Source: Psychrobacter sp. UBA6766 (GTDB taxonomy: Bacteria; Pseudomonadota; Gammaproteobacteria; Pseudomonadales; Moraxellaceae). Taken from it: a DNA stretch of 64,000 nucleotides. Positions 55,695-64,000 of the stretch are shown in pieces (the stretch's first letter is position 1; each line of letters begins with the position of its first letter). A model generated the notes under the pieces. It made no database searches, had not been told where the DNA came from, and saw only the letters and a list, made by a program, of their open reading frames with translations. Both the position numbers and the translations under genes were made by a program. Location of the stretch: contig NZ_DKGQ01000008.1 in the NCBI RefSeq assembly GCF_002453355.1, positions 21,093 to 85,092 of the forward strand. The letters run 5' to 3'.

Positions 55695-55700
55695 TTATAA
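55608..55700 (+). CDS. Possible 30-residue membrane peptide
   Basis: ATG at 55608 opens a 30-codon frame almost wholly hydrophobic (MALLGLSIVSFVMSLIVIGL and onward), with one Lys near the end. It would be a single membrane span. There is no clear ribosome site, and its stop overlaps the stop end of nth (convergent). Tiny membrane proteins of this size exist, but this one is unproven. Confidence 0.3.
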   Translation: MALLGLSIVSFVMSLIVIGLQLLSKLTLQL

Positions 55701-56390
55701 TTCTAAAAACTTGGCTTTATCTTTAAACATACACTCTTCATAAACAGGGCATGCGCCGCATTTTGGCGTGCGCGCCTGACACGTATAGCGCCCATGCAAA
55801 ATCAAGTAATGGTGTGCATCAATGATAAAGTCATCGGGGATACGTTCGAGTAGTTTTTTTTCAACGATTAAGACGTTTTTACCCGTCGCAAGTCCAGTAC
55901 GGTTGCCGACACGAAAGATATGGGTATCGACTGCCATTGTCGGCTGCCCAAAGGCAGTGTTTAAAACCACATTTGCGGTTTTGCGCCCAACCCCTGCTAA
56001 AGACTCTAGATCTTTACGGTTATCAGGAACCGTACTATTAAATTTCTCAATCAGATCACGGCAAGTTTTGATGACATTTTTAGCTTTAGCATTATATAAG
56101 CCAATATTCTTAATATACGCTTTCAATCCTTCTTCGCCTAATGCCAAAATGGACTCAGGCGTATTTGCTACAGGATAGAGCTTATTGGTAGCAATATTAA
56201 CGCTGACGTCGGTTGCTTGCGCTGATAATATAACGGCGATTAATAGCTCAAAATTACTATTATAATTCAGCTCAGTTACCGGCTCATCAATCGTCGCTGC
56301 CAATTTCTCAAAGAACGGACGAACGTCACGATTGGGCATGCGCCTCGAAGGCGGCGTCTCGGCAGTTTTATGTTTAACGGTTTTACTCAT
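55695..56390 (-). CDS. nth: Endonuclease III
   Basis: A 231-residue DNA glycosylase/lyase that removes oxidised pyrimidines. The helix-hairpin-helix with catalytic lysine is LAGVGRKTANVVLNTAFG and the catalytic Asp is in MAVDTHIFRVGNRTGL. The C-terminal 4Fe-4S motif is C-x6-C-x2-C-x5-C in CQARTPKCGACPVYEEC. The first 20 residues are a basic extension. It follows the RnfB-like gene on the same strand, 52 bases downstream. Confidence 0.97.
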   Translation of the reverse strand: MSKTVKHKTAETPPSRRMPNRDVRPFFEKLAATIDEPVTELNYNSNFELLIAVILSAQATDVSVNIATNKLYPVANTPESILALGEEGLKAYIKNIGLYNAKAKNVIKTCRDLIEKFNSTVPDNRKDLESLAGVGRKTANVVLNTAFGQPTMAVDTHIFRVGNRTGLATGKNVLIVEKKLLERIPDDFIIDAHHYLILHGRYTCQARTPKCGACPVYEECMFKDKAKFLEL

Positions 56391-56442
56391 GATATTTTTA
56401 CTATTATTTTAGCGGTTAGTTATTCAAAATAGAGGTTAACTA

Positions 56443-57291
56443 TTAAAGTTGCGCAAGTTCCGCTTGTAATGATTCAAGCTCCATCTGCTTGCTCGCGTTG
56501 GGACGTACACTGAGCTGTTTTTCTAGCTTTTTAATTTTACTACGGAGCTTTGCGGCGGCAATGGTATTTTTTGCTTGTTCTTCGCTGATGTTTAACGACT
56601 GACTAACAGCATTATTTAGTTTAGCTTGTACCATGCTAACCACGGGTTTGCTATTACTGCTATCGGCAAGTTGTTCACTAACGCGTCTTAAATGAGTATG
56701 ATAGCGTTGGCGCAAATCGTCTTGTTCAAGGGTGCGCTCAGCTGCCGACAGCGTGCGCTCAACAGTGACCAAATCAATGCAATCAACGGGACAGGGCGCG
56801 ATACATAGCTCACAGCCCGTGCATAAATCCGTAAAAATAGTATGCATGTGCTTGCCCGTACCGACAATAGCGTCAACAGGGCAAGCAGGGATACACTTGG
56901 TGCAGCCAATACAATCATCTTCTCGAATCACGGCGCGTACCTCGGTAGGCCGTGCAGAGGTTGTATCTATCGGCCACTGCGAAGGCGCAGCCGTCAGTAA
57001 TGGCTCGCTGCTATCGATATCGGGGATATGAGCGATAGCATCCGTTACAGGCTGACCGCCGGGCACACATTTATTATAAGGCTCATCGTCGACAACAATT
57101 GCTACGGCATACGGCAAGCATCCATCGGCATGGTCGCAAAGCCCGCATTGGGTTTGTGGCAGGCAGGCGTCAATGCGCGCAATCGTTGCTTGGGTAGCAG
57201 CAGGCAATCTCTCTATATTCAAGCTATCGAACAATATAGGAAGATTGATAAGACGGATATTATTACTGTCTTTACTCATGGTGCTTTGCAT
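56443..57291 (-). CDS. Stand-alone RnfB/RsxB-type ferredoxin
   Basis: A 282-residue iron-sulfur protein. Residues about 43-60 (CLPQTQCGLCDHADGC) are the RnfB-type cluster-binding region. Two 4Fe-4S ferredoxin motifs, CIGCTKCIPACPVDAI and CTGCELCIAPCPVDCI, lie at about residues 128-175. A long Lys/Glu-rich C terminus forms a likely coiled coil. It lacks the N-terminal membrane helix of RnfB, and no rnfACDGE genes are present. It precedes nth, whose product also has a 4Fe-4S cluster. ATG at 57279 is an alternative start. Confidence 0.88.
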   Translation of the reverse strand: MQSTMSKDSNNIRLINLPILFDSLNIERLPAATQATIARIDACLPQTQCGLCDHADGCLPYAVAIVVDDEPYNKCVPGGQPVTDAIAHIPDIDSSEPLLTAAPSQWPIDTTSARPTEVRAVIREDDCIGCTKCIPACPVDAIVGTGKHMHTIFTDLCTGCELCIAPCPVDCIDLVTVERTLSAAERTLEQDDLRQRYHTHLRRVSEQLADSSNSKPVVSMVQAKLNNAVSQSLNISEEQAKNTIAAAKLRSKIKKLEKQLSVRPNASKQMELESLQAELAQL

Positions 57292-57408
57292 TTAATATAA
57301 AACCTTATTATCTCTTCTAGTCGCTCTGAATGCTGATCTGATATTAGAATAAATAGGGTAATAGCTATATTTATAAAAGATATCTTGCCTTTATAAATTA
57401 AACAGCAA

Positions 57409-58452
57409 TTAAAGTGTGATGCCTTGTTCATGGGCAATTTGCGCAATCAGCTCATAAGCAATACTGCCTTTAAACGGTATTTTGGGTAAATTTGTTAGGT
57501 CAAAAAAATCCGCGTGTGACAGCTCATCTTCTTGTATCACGATTTCACCACCTGCATACGACGCTCGAAAACCAAGCATTAAATTAGACGGAAACGGCCA
57601 AGGCTGACTGCTGACATAGCGAATATCGGTAAGGCTGATATTGACCTCTTCTGCCACTTCGCGTACTACCGCATGCTCTAGACTTTCACCAACCTCTACA
57701 AAACCGGCAATCAAACCATACTGTAACGTCTGATTAGATGTTTTTTGTTGTCCATAACGGTGATGATGCGCCAATAAAATTTGCATCACGCCCGTTTGTG
57801 GGTTCGGACGAGTAATAGCGGTGATAATGCATGGCTGCACACGTGGATAATGGCGTAAGCAGCAAACAGGACAAACCATTGCGCGCTCACCGCAGGTGGC
57901 GGCGATGACTGGGGTAGCACAGCGGCTACAAAACTGCGTATCTGTTTGCCAGCGCAACAGCTGAATGGCTTGGCTAAGTTGGCCAGATAGGGCAACTGGT
58001 AAATGAGTGATAAGCAGACGATAGGCAATAAAGGCGCAGGCGTCAGTTTCTAGACTACTTTCTAAATGACTATTTTCTAACCCATCACTTTCTAAAATTT
58101 TAGGCGAAGTAACATTATGAGCTTTTGCATAATCATAAGTAATGGCAATGGCAGCTTGTGCGGTAAAATCATTAGCAGTAAATGAATTGGCAGTTTTAAT
58201 TCTAAAATCAGCCAGACGATCTGCATCTTTACTATTAATGCTACTGCTATTGTCATTAGGTAACCAGTGAGCTGGCGCTAAGCTTTCAAGTAGCGTTACT
58301 CGGCTAACTTGATAGGCTGGCTGAGCGTCACTAGCACTTAACGCTGTGATGTCGATATCCGACTGTGGTAATTGAACCTGCACAGGCCACCAACCGTTAG
58401 GCGTTTGACGGCATAAAACCGTTTCGTCATTGAGGATAAAGGCATTGGTCAT
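57409..58452 (-). CDS. nudC: NAD(+) diphosphatase (NADH pyrophosphatase)
   Basis: A 347-residue Nudix hydrolase from the ATG at 58452 (a TTG five codons upstream is less likely). It splits NAD(H) and removes NAD caps from RNA. The zinc ribbon has CSRCATP and CPVC about 20 residues apart. The Nudix box is GFVEVGESLEHAVVREVAEEVNI. The following SQPWPFPSNLMLGF is typical of NudC. The N-terminal domain is longer than in E. coli (257 residues). Cytoplasmic. Confidence 0.95.
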   Translation of the reverse strand: MTNAFILNDETVLCRQTPNGWWPVQVQLPQSDIDITALSASDAQPAYQVSRVTLLESLAPAHWLPNDNSSSINSKDADRLADFRIKTANSFTANDFTAQAAIAITYDYAKAHNVTSPKILESDGLENSHLESSLETDACAFIAYRLLITHLPVALSGQLSQAIQLLRWQTDTQFCSRCATPVIAATCGERAMVCPVCCLRHYPRVQPCIITAITRPNPQTGVMQILLAHHHRYGQQKTSNQTLQYGLIAGFVEVGESLEHAVVREVAEEVNISLTDIRYVSSQPWPFPSNLMLGFRASYAGGEIVIQEDELSHADFFDLTNLPKIPFKGSIAYELIAQIAHEQGITL

Positions 58453-58477
58453 AAAGCAAGTTTCCAAACAGTCAAAG

Positions 58478-58506
58478 ACAGACTCATATCCGCTGTACGA
58501 GTCTGT
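58478..58506 (-). terminator. Hairpin terminator after fimL-like gene
   Basis: ACAGACTC (58478-58485) pairs with GAGTCTGT (58499-58506). On the minus strand it follows the FimL-like gene; the U tract is short (TCTTTG), so it may be weak. Confidence 0.5.
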
Positions 58507-58562
58507 TTAAAATAAGTGGTTAAATGATGGCTAAATAAGCAAGCTACCTGATACTCTAGCAA

Positions 58563-60245
58563 TTAAGCAGCGAGCAGTTGGCTTAAGCTTTGTTGTCCGA
58601 CATCTAGCGCCTGTTTACTCACGGGACGATTGTTCTCAAAGCCATCTAAGTGGTGGTCAACCGCCATAATGACATCAGCAATATAAGCCAAAGTGCTGTC
58701 ATCTAGGCGTGCGCCACTGTTAATACGCTGCTGCAAATAACTCGCTAATTGGCTAAGCATACTCGCAGGCGTGGGCAATTGTAAAAAGCGCACTGCACCC
58801 CCTACTTGGCGCAGCATTTCAGGAATATTTTGAATATTCAATACATCTCGCTCAGGTTCAGCCAAATAGTCCGTGATGGCTTGTTCGGCACTGGCAATAG
58901 CCGTGCGGCTTTCTTGTATCAAGGTGTCGTAAGCAGTATTCAGCTGATGTAGTGAGATATGTGGATTATTCAAAGGTAAGTAGATGGCACCTGGGGTGTG
59001 CATTTCTGCCATCGCGATAGTCGCGTTTTCAGCATGCATCAACGCCAATAATAAGTGATCAAAATCTTCTGGAGTAGGCGTACGCCATTTACTCACGGCA
59101 TCTGCTGCAGCGTTCAGACTGTTTGCAGCATTTGCCAATCCTAATAACTGAAAAGCTGACCGCAATTCGGTAAGCTGCTCAGTGATTTGAGAGGTTTGCA
59201 TATCGACAGGATTAATAGAATCACCGCGCGCGTAGCTATCGACATTCTCTTTAATAGTATTGATTTGCGCTTGAATAATCGTATTTAACGTATCGGTTAA
59301 AGCACGATTAGGACCAAATAAGAAGCGCTCCATTTGTTCACGCTGTGAATCTTCTAATTGATTGGCAGCATAGAGATCACGCAGCGTTTTTGCCTCTTCG
59401 GTGTCACGTTGGCAAGCAAAACTGACTAAGTTTGCAAAACGCGAGTCCATAACCGGCAGATAGCTTTGAAACTGCTGCTCTAAGTAAATAAGGGTGTGTT
59501 TTTGGCTCAAATTTAACGGTAAGATGTTGGCGATATCAGCAACGGCAGCCTTAGCTGCCTGCCAAAACAAACTATTGGTATTTGCTGCTATCAAGGCGCA
59601 AGCTGCCGACATCGCATCGAGTTTTTGCTGCTCATCTTGGTTCACCTTGCCGTCTTGATTTAGCAAAGCAACGCCAAGTCCACTACGATAAGCGTAAGTT
59701 AATAATTCGCTATCAAGATTGAGCTCGCTAAGCGGTTGAAAATTGTTTTCAGGGTTGGCAATAATGACGCTACTATGACCAAACGCTGCAAAATAATCGG
59801 CAGCGATAGGTGCTTCGTGACTGTGAGCGTTGAGTTTATTAATAATAGGTAGCAGTAAAGTTGGCTCTACCGATTCAGTCAGTAATACAAACTCCACGTA
59901 ACGATCAAGCGTCATTATGGCTTCTGATAAATCCATAATCAAAGCGTTATTATTATTATCGCCACTGTCATAAAGTTTTTGTAAACCATGAACAATTGCT
60001 GTATTTAGCGCTTCTGCACCTACCAAAGCAATCAGCTCAAAAATACAAGACAGCTGTTTTAATACAATAATAGAGTCTAACAATAAAGGCGCTTGGCTAT
60101 CATCATCATTAAATTCGCCCAAATGAATTTCGGTATCTTTTAAAATGACGTTAATTTCATCGTGCAATAAATGCAGTGATGGTAGGTTAAAATCAGTCAC
60201 ACTCAAGGTTGGGGCGGTCAATTTCATTTGTGTAGAAGGGTTCAT
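58563..60245 (-). CDS. FimL-like / ChpA N-terminal-like protein
   Basis: A 560-residue soluble, mostly helical protein. It resembles FimL of Pseudomonas, which is homologous to the N-terminal Hpt-like part of ChpA and supports type IV pilus function and cAMP signalling. Recognisable blocks are DLSEAIMTLDRYVEFVLLTESVEPTLLLPIINKLN and FLFGPNRALTDTLNTIIQAQINTIKENVDSYARGD. The conserved phosphorylatable histidine context of true Hpt domains is not evident, which suits FimL. Assigned by overall pattern and length; no pilus genes are adjacent. Confidence 0.7.
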   Translation of the reverse strand: MNPSTQMKLTAPTLSVTDFNLPSLHLLHDEINVILKDTEIHLGEFNDDDSQAPLLLDSIIVLKQLSCIFELIALVGAEALNTAIVHGLQKLYDSGDNNNNALIMDLSEAIMTLDRYVEFVLLTESVEPTLLLPIINKLNAHSHEAPIAADYFAAFGHSSVIIANPENNFQPLSELNLDSELLTYAYRSGLGVALLNQDGKVNQDEQQKLDAMSAACALIAANTNSLFWQAAKAAVADIANILPLNLSQKHTLIYLEQQFQSYLPVMDSRFANLVSFACQRDTEEAKTLRDLYAANQLEDSQREQMERFLFGPNRALTDTLNTIIQAQINTIKENVDSYARGDSINPVDMQTSQITEQLTELRSAFQLLGLANAANSLNAAADAVSKWRTPTPEDFDHLLLALMHAENATIAMAEMHTPGAIYLPLNNPHISLHQLNTAYDTLIQESRTAIASAEQAITDYLAEPERDVLNIQNIPEMLRQVGGAVRFLQLPTPASMLSQLASYLQQRINSGARLDDSTLAYIADVIMAVDHHLDGFENNRPVSKQALDVGQQSLSQLLAA

Positions 60246-60425
60246 AGTTATTTTTTTCCATGACGTACTGATGAAAATAGCAAGGGTTTAGATCACAATG
60301 TAAAAATGTATATCAATAAAGTTTTAACGCTTATCGGCATAATCAGCAAGATTAACTTACTCAACGGTCAGTATAAGACGTTATGTCAATATAAAAAACC
60401 ATTTTAATGACTTTTGCTTCACTAG

Positions 60426-62072
60426 CTACATTTTCGCCTTGAGTTCAGGATAATCTTCGGCAAGTGCAGTATACCAGCTTTGATTGGCGCTCTCGTTACT
60501 ACTCGATTCAAGCAGTAAAGCGGCCAAATCGGCAAAGTTTGCATGAGCAGTGTGTCCGCCATCAGCTTGGGTATCTTCCTCAATAGCCAGCGTGACCTGT
60601 CCACCGGTCATTGCCAAATAAACTTCTGCTAAAATCTCAGAGTCAAGTAATGCCCCGTGGAAAGTACGGTCTTGTTTACCGACATCTAAGCGGCGAACGA
60701 GGGCATCGAGGGTGTTTTTTTGCCCAGGATATTGCTGTTTGGCCATCATCAACGAGTCGGTCACTTTTACACGCTCGGCAAAGTCGTGCATGCCAACTTT
60801 GGCAAACTCCATATTTAAGAAGTTCATATCAAAGGTGGCGTTATGAGCGATGATTTCTGCACCATCCATAAAGTCATACAATACCTGAGCCACTTGATCG
60901 AAGGTTGGCTTATCGGTTAAAAACGTTTCAGAGATACCATGAATGCGAATAACTTCCTCATCCATTCCGCGCTGTGGGTTGATATAGACGTGGAGCTTTT
61001 CGCCTGTAAATTTACGCCCAACCATCTCTACTATACCGACCTCGATAATTCGGTCGCCCTTCATTGGATCAAGACCGGTGGTCTCCGTATCCATAATGAG
61101 CTGGCGGTCAGATTCATGGCGATGGATAGGTTTGGGTAGTAGCGGTATAAAATGCGGATTGGCACGGCTGGTGTCACCATCAAATTTTGGCGAGTCAGTT
61201 TCTGTGTGGTTTTCTGACTGGTTTTCTAAGTTGGCTGCTATTTCAGTATCCATATTCAAATCTATCTCTGACATATCGGTATTTCTCATGGGTTTGCTAG
61301 CATGATGCTGAGGTTGGATTTCATATGGTGGGCAGTTTTCTTCGACTAAAACATCATTATTTATTATTTCGTCGTACTGACTACCGTCTTTTGAAAAGTT
61401 GTTTTCTGCTGCCTCGCTTTCTAATTCTGTCTCAAGTTCATCATCCAGCATGTTAAAGCCTAACGGATCAAATTTTAGCCAATCGTCGCCCGAATTCAGT
61501 TTTTTATCAGTCGTTAATAGGTCTTTTTTTTTAGAAAAATCTCGCGAGTTAGCCGTGGTTAAATTCTCACTACTAGATGTCACACCCAAATTCGCCAGCT
61601 CGTCTGCTTTTTCATTGCCTGCGTGCCCCGCATGACCTTTGACCCAATGCCATTCAACATCGTGCTGCTGGCAAAGCTCATCCAGTCGCTGCCACAGATC
61701 TTGGTTGGCGACGGATTTTTTACTGGCCGTTTTCCAACCGCGTTTTTTCCAACCTTCAATCCACTCAGTGATGCCCTTTTTGACATAGCTTGAATCTGTC
61801 CAAATCTCGACGGTTTGCTCACGAGGACTGTGGGTTAATGCTTGGATCGCACCCATCAGCTCCATGCGGTTATTGGTGGTTTCTTTATCACCGCCATATA
61901 AGTCCTGCGTGCGCCCGTCACTAAATATCAGGTGTGCGCCCCAGCCACCAGCGCCCGGATTACCTTTACAGGCACCGTCCGTATAAGCAACCGTCGTATT
62001 TGCTTTAGCGGCGAGCGGATTATTTGCATTGATAGTACTAAATGACTGCGCTAACGTAGGATTTTCTGACAT
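60426..62072 (-). CDS. Fused ribonuclease HI - DNA polymerase III epsilon subunit
   Basis: A 548-residue fusion. Residues about 25-165 are RNase HI: Asp32 ([11 protein letters not shown]), Glu71, Asp93 (WTDSSYV) and Asp157, with the KGHAGH loop. Residues about 166-320 are an acidic linker. Residues about 323-490 are the epsilon 3'-5' proofreading exonuclease: Asp328 and Glu330 (MDTETTG), Asp415 ([10 protein letters not shown]), His472 and Asp477. QVTLAI at 492-497 fits the beta-clamp-binding motif of epsilon. In E. coli rnhA and dnaQ are adjacent but divergent. The fusion would tether primer removal and proofreading to the replisome. Confidence 0.95.
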   Translation of the reverse strand: MSENPTLAQSFSTINANNPLAAKANTTVAYTDGACKGNPGAGGWGAHLIFSDGRTQDLYGGDKETTNNRMELMGAIQALTHSPREQTVEIWTDSSYVKKGITEWIEGWKKRGWKTASKKSVANQDLWQRLDELCQQHDVEWHWVKGHAGHAGNEKADELANLGVTSSSENLTTANSRDFSKKKDLLTTDKKLNSGDDWLKFDPLGFNMLDDELETELESEAAENNFSKDGSQYDEIINNDVLVEENCPPYEIQPQHHASKPMRNTDMSEIDLNMDTEIAANLENQSENHTETDSPKFDGDTSRANPHFIPLLPKPIHRHESDRQLIMDTETTGLDPMKGDRIIEVGIVEMVGRKFTGEKLHVYINPQRGMDEEVIRIHGISETFLTDKPTFDQVAQVLYDFMDGAEIIAHNATFDMNFLNMEFAKVGMHDFAERVKVTDSLMMAKQQYPGQKNTLDALVRRLDVGKQDRTFHGALLDSEILAEVYLAMTGGQVTLAIEEDTQADGGHTAHANFADLAALLLESSSNESANQSWYTALAEDYPELKAKM

Positions 62073-62365
62073 AAAAATGTATTGACCTAATAAATGATAA
62101 ACTTGGAGCGAAGAGGTTTTCTAGCGTTATTTTTACGCAGACTAGCACCGCTTATTTTAAGGTTGAGTATAACAAATCTAACCTAGCTATGGGTGGCTGC
62201 CATGCATAAAATCGTAAAGGCGCAGATGATAATAATAACGCTGTGGTTTTCTGTTAAAATGGCTGCGATTGTAGTGTGATGGCAAGATTTGATTAGTTTC
62301 TTTGATGATTTTTAATAGTTACACACTCAATATCAGTTTTTTATGTCCAAATGTAGGATAACCCT

Positions 62366-62923
62366 ATGATGTCCGTACGCCCAAACGTGTTTTATAAGAA
62401 ATTGACGGCTTTAATGGTCACTATTACAGCAAGTAGCGCGCTGTTTTTGAGTGCGTGTGATGATAGCAATACTCAATCGAATACTAATACGGTTGAAACG
62501 AAAACAGATTTATCAGTATTTGAAGGCTGCTACACCGTAAGTCATGATGAGCCTGCGCAAATAAAGGTAAGTCAACAGGGCGGCGCTTGGGTCATGCAAA
62601 TGAAAGAGCCGGCAAGTAGCGGGCGTGTTTGGGATGACGCTGAACCGTTAGAAGTGATTAAAAATAGCGATATTCCAACATTTTTCTCTATTGATCCTGA
62701 TAATGTCGATGCGGTCATTGGTCGTCCGGATAGAGTACTGGTGCTGGCGCATGTGAAACCTGTTTATGCCAATATTGATCCGCTACTCGACAGTGAGTAT
62801 CTGTCTTATATTTATCGCGGCGCCAATACCATCTATCGCGTGGAATGTGATGACGTTAATACAGATATTTTAGCCAATCCTCATGCCAATATCGTCATTG
62901 ACAACGTTAATGAGCGCAATTGA
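62366..62923 (+). CDS. Hypothetical lipoprotein
   Basis: A 185-residue lipoprotein. The signal ends in LFLSAC (Cys31). After an Asn/Thr-rich spacer comes a domain with one internal Cys in EGCYTVSHDEPAQIKV and a second in YRVECDDVN. The first 30 residues fit a type II signal; AGGA lies before the first ATG. No known domain is recognised. Confidence 0.7.
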   Translation: MMSVRPNVFYKKLTALMVTITASSALFLSACDDSNTQSNTNTVETKTDLSVFEGCYTVSHDEPAQIKVSQQGGAWVMQMKEPASSGRVWDDAEPLEVIKNSDIPTFFSIDPDNVDAVIGRPDRVLVLAHVKPVYANIDPLLDSEYLSYIYRGANTIYRVECDDVNTDILANPHANIVIDNVNERN

Positions 62924-62990
62924 TTGGCAGTGATAGACCAGTATTACGCATCATTTTTGATAATTAACCATCGCAGCAGAGTTAGGTAAT

Positions 62991-63296
62991 ATGAATTTTT
63001 TTAGTTATGTGGTGTTGGGTGGGTTTTGTTATGCAGCTGGCTGGGCAGTAAGAACCTATATCCTCGATAAACAGCCTAAACCTGAACAGCCTTATAACCT
63101 CAAGCATCCAACTATCTTGGGATATCTTGGGGCATTTTTTATTATCATGATGATAGTGTCGTGGCTGATTGGCCGCTATTTGCTCGGCCATGCCACGATT
63201 GATTTGCCATTTATTATTGTCAATAGTCTCGTCGGTACCTTTGTTTATTCATTTGGACTCAATCCCGAAAAACCCAACTATGGAGTACCTGACTAA
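62991..63296 (+). CDS. Hypothetical small membrane protein
   Basis: A 101-residue protein with hydrophobic segments at about residues 3-20, 43-65 and 72-92. It is not recognised. It shares the plus strand with the lipoprotein 67 bases upstream, perhaps in one transcript, and is followed by a strong bidirectional terminator. Confidence 0.6.
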   Translation: MNFFSYVVLGGFCYAAGWAVRTYILDKQPKPEQPYNLKHPTILGYLGAFFIIMMIVSWLIGRYLLGHATIDLPFIIVNSLVGTFVYSFGLNPEKPNYGVPD

Positions 63297-63416
63297 TAGC
63301 TGTTTGTTAATAGCTGTTTGTAAAGTTAGACAATTAGGCTTACTGAATCAAAGGCATACACTACAACGTTTTGGTCTTATATTCAGTCTCTGAATTTATG
63401 ATAAAGCTGGTTTCAT

Positions 63417-63457
63417 AAAAAGGCACGGTCAAAGAATATCATTGACCGTGTCTTTTT
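63417..63457. terminator. Strong bidirectional terminator
   Basis: AAAAAGGCACGGTCAA (63417-63432) pairs with TTGACCGTGTCTTTTT (63442-63457). T tracts on both strands. It serves the membrane protein on the plus strand and the YkvA gene on the minus strand. Confidence 0.93.
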
Positions 63458-63468
63458 AATGGCTGTTA

Positions 63469-63930
63469 TTACTTGCCAGAACCTTTGTCTTCTTTCTTTA
63501 GGCTCTTATTTTTATCTTCTAGCTTTTTATCGCTAGGCTTTGTCTCTTCTTTAGCAGCGGTCTGCTTATCTTTCCAAGTTTTGTACGTCTTTAAATCTTT
63601 TTCCATCAATTTGAGACAAAATTTCAACACTAATACGTCATCGATATAACCGATAAACGGAATAAAGTCAGGAATAATGTCGATAGGGTTTAGGACGTAA
63701 AGCAGCCCAACTACAGCCGCTGAAATGGTTTTATAAGGAATATTGCGATAGTTGCCTTGGTAATAATCTTTAACCAAGCTCATCATTAAAAGTAAGTCCT
63801 TGGCATAGCTTTCAAGGCCTTGACCTTTTTCGAGTTGGTCGTTTAGCTTGTCTTCTTTACCCAAGAGAACTTTAATACTATCCATCAGGCTTTTATTGTC
63901 TTTTTCTTTGGTTTTCTCTTTATCGCCCAT
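63469..63930 (-). CDS. YkvA family (DUF1232) protein
   Basis: A 153-residue protein. DUF1232 occupies about residues 55-110 with the diagnostic LLYVLNPIDIIPDFIPFIGYIDDVLVL, probably a membrane-associated hairpin. Both termini are Lys-rich and charged (DNKSLMDS; KLEDKNKSLKKEDKGSGK). Function of the family is unknown. GGAA precedes the ATG. Confidence 0.85.
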   Translation of the reverse strand: MGDKEKTKEKDNKSLMDSIKVLLGKEDKLNDQLEKGQGLESYAKDLLLMMSLVKDYYQGNYRNIPYKTISAAVVGLLYVLNPIDIIPDFIPFIGYIDDVLVLKFCLKLMEKDLKTYKTWKDKQTAAKEETKPSDKKLEDKNKSLKKEDKGSGK

Positions 63931-64000
63931 CGTTGTATTCCTTTTATAGTATTGAGTATGTATTAGTAGTTAACATTTATGGTTAATGGTTAATGGTTAA

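Noticed and set aside
1..64000. CRISPR arrays, insertion sequences, prophage or toxin-antitoxin genes
   Set aside because: No regularly spaced repeats, transposases, integrases or toxin-like pairs were seen on either strand.
1..64000. tRNA or rRNA genes
   Set aside because: No T-loop and acceptor-stem combinations or rRNA segments were found in the intergenic regions.

Overview
The window looks like a chromosomal segment of a Moraxellaceae gammaproteobacterium, most likely Psychrobacter. This is an inference from gene content, not a database match. The clues are the moderately AT-rich sequence, a ribonuclease HI fused to the DNA polymerase III epsilon subunit, a stand-alone RnfB-type ferredoxin beside nth, a FimL-like protein, and carA-carB-greA in a row. 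Gene density is high. I see no rRNA, tRNA, insertion sequence, prophage or CRISPR array, so this is core chromosome rather than an island.

Region 1 (1-9 kb). The 5' end of gcvT lies on the minus strand behind a tandem glycine riboswitch with its own promoter. It is followed by ycgL, a membrane protein, a MoxR ATPase/VWA pair, a DUF2233 lipoprotein, an FMN-binding glutamate-synthase-like protein, a strong candidate small RNA, and a DIP1984-family protein.

Region 2 (8.7-26.1 kb) is the metabolic heart. It encodes an IclR regulator, glutaryl-CoA dehydrogenase, a CaiB/BaiF CoA-transferase, a second IclR regulator, GabD/DavD, GabT/DavT, an APC permease, a Sad-type aldehyde dehydrogenase, an NhaC-family transporter, PuuB, PuuA, PuuD and PuuR. 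Together these can be read as a route from putrescine to succinate. They can also be read as a route from cadaverine or 5-aminovalerate through glutarate and glutaryl-CoA to crotonyl-CoA. PuuA/PuuB/PuuD would act on either diamine, and GabT/GabD on either omega-amino acid.

Region 3 (26-37 kb) carries a GT4 glycosyltransferase, the TIGR03915/TIGR03916 DNA-repair-like pair, a secreted low-complexity protein, greA, carB and carA. The carA leader has a short peptide overlapping a large terminator hairpin, which suggests attenuation.

Region 4 (37-53 kb) holds a PAP2 phosphatase, a gamma carbonic anhydrase, a HAD-IB hydrolase, prfB with the classic +1 frameshift, ppnP, a GNAT acetyltransferase, topoisomerase IB, an acyl-CoA synthetase/SDR pair, an L,D-transpeptidase, clpB with a heat-shock-like promoter, a PQQ-type sugar dehydrogenase and a BCCT transporter.

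Region 5 (53-64 kb) holds a Kazal-like lipoprotein, a DUF3144 protein, metK, nth, the RnfB-like ferredoxin, nudC, fimL, rnhA-dnaQ and small envelope proteins, ending with a YkvA-family protein.
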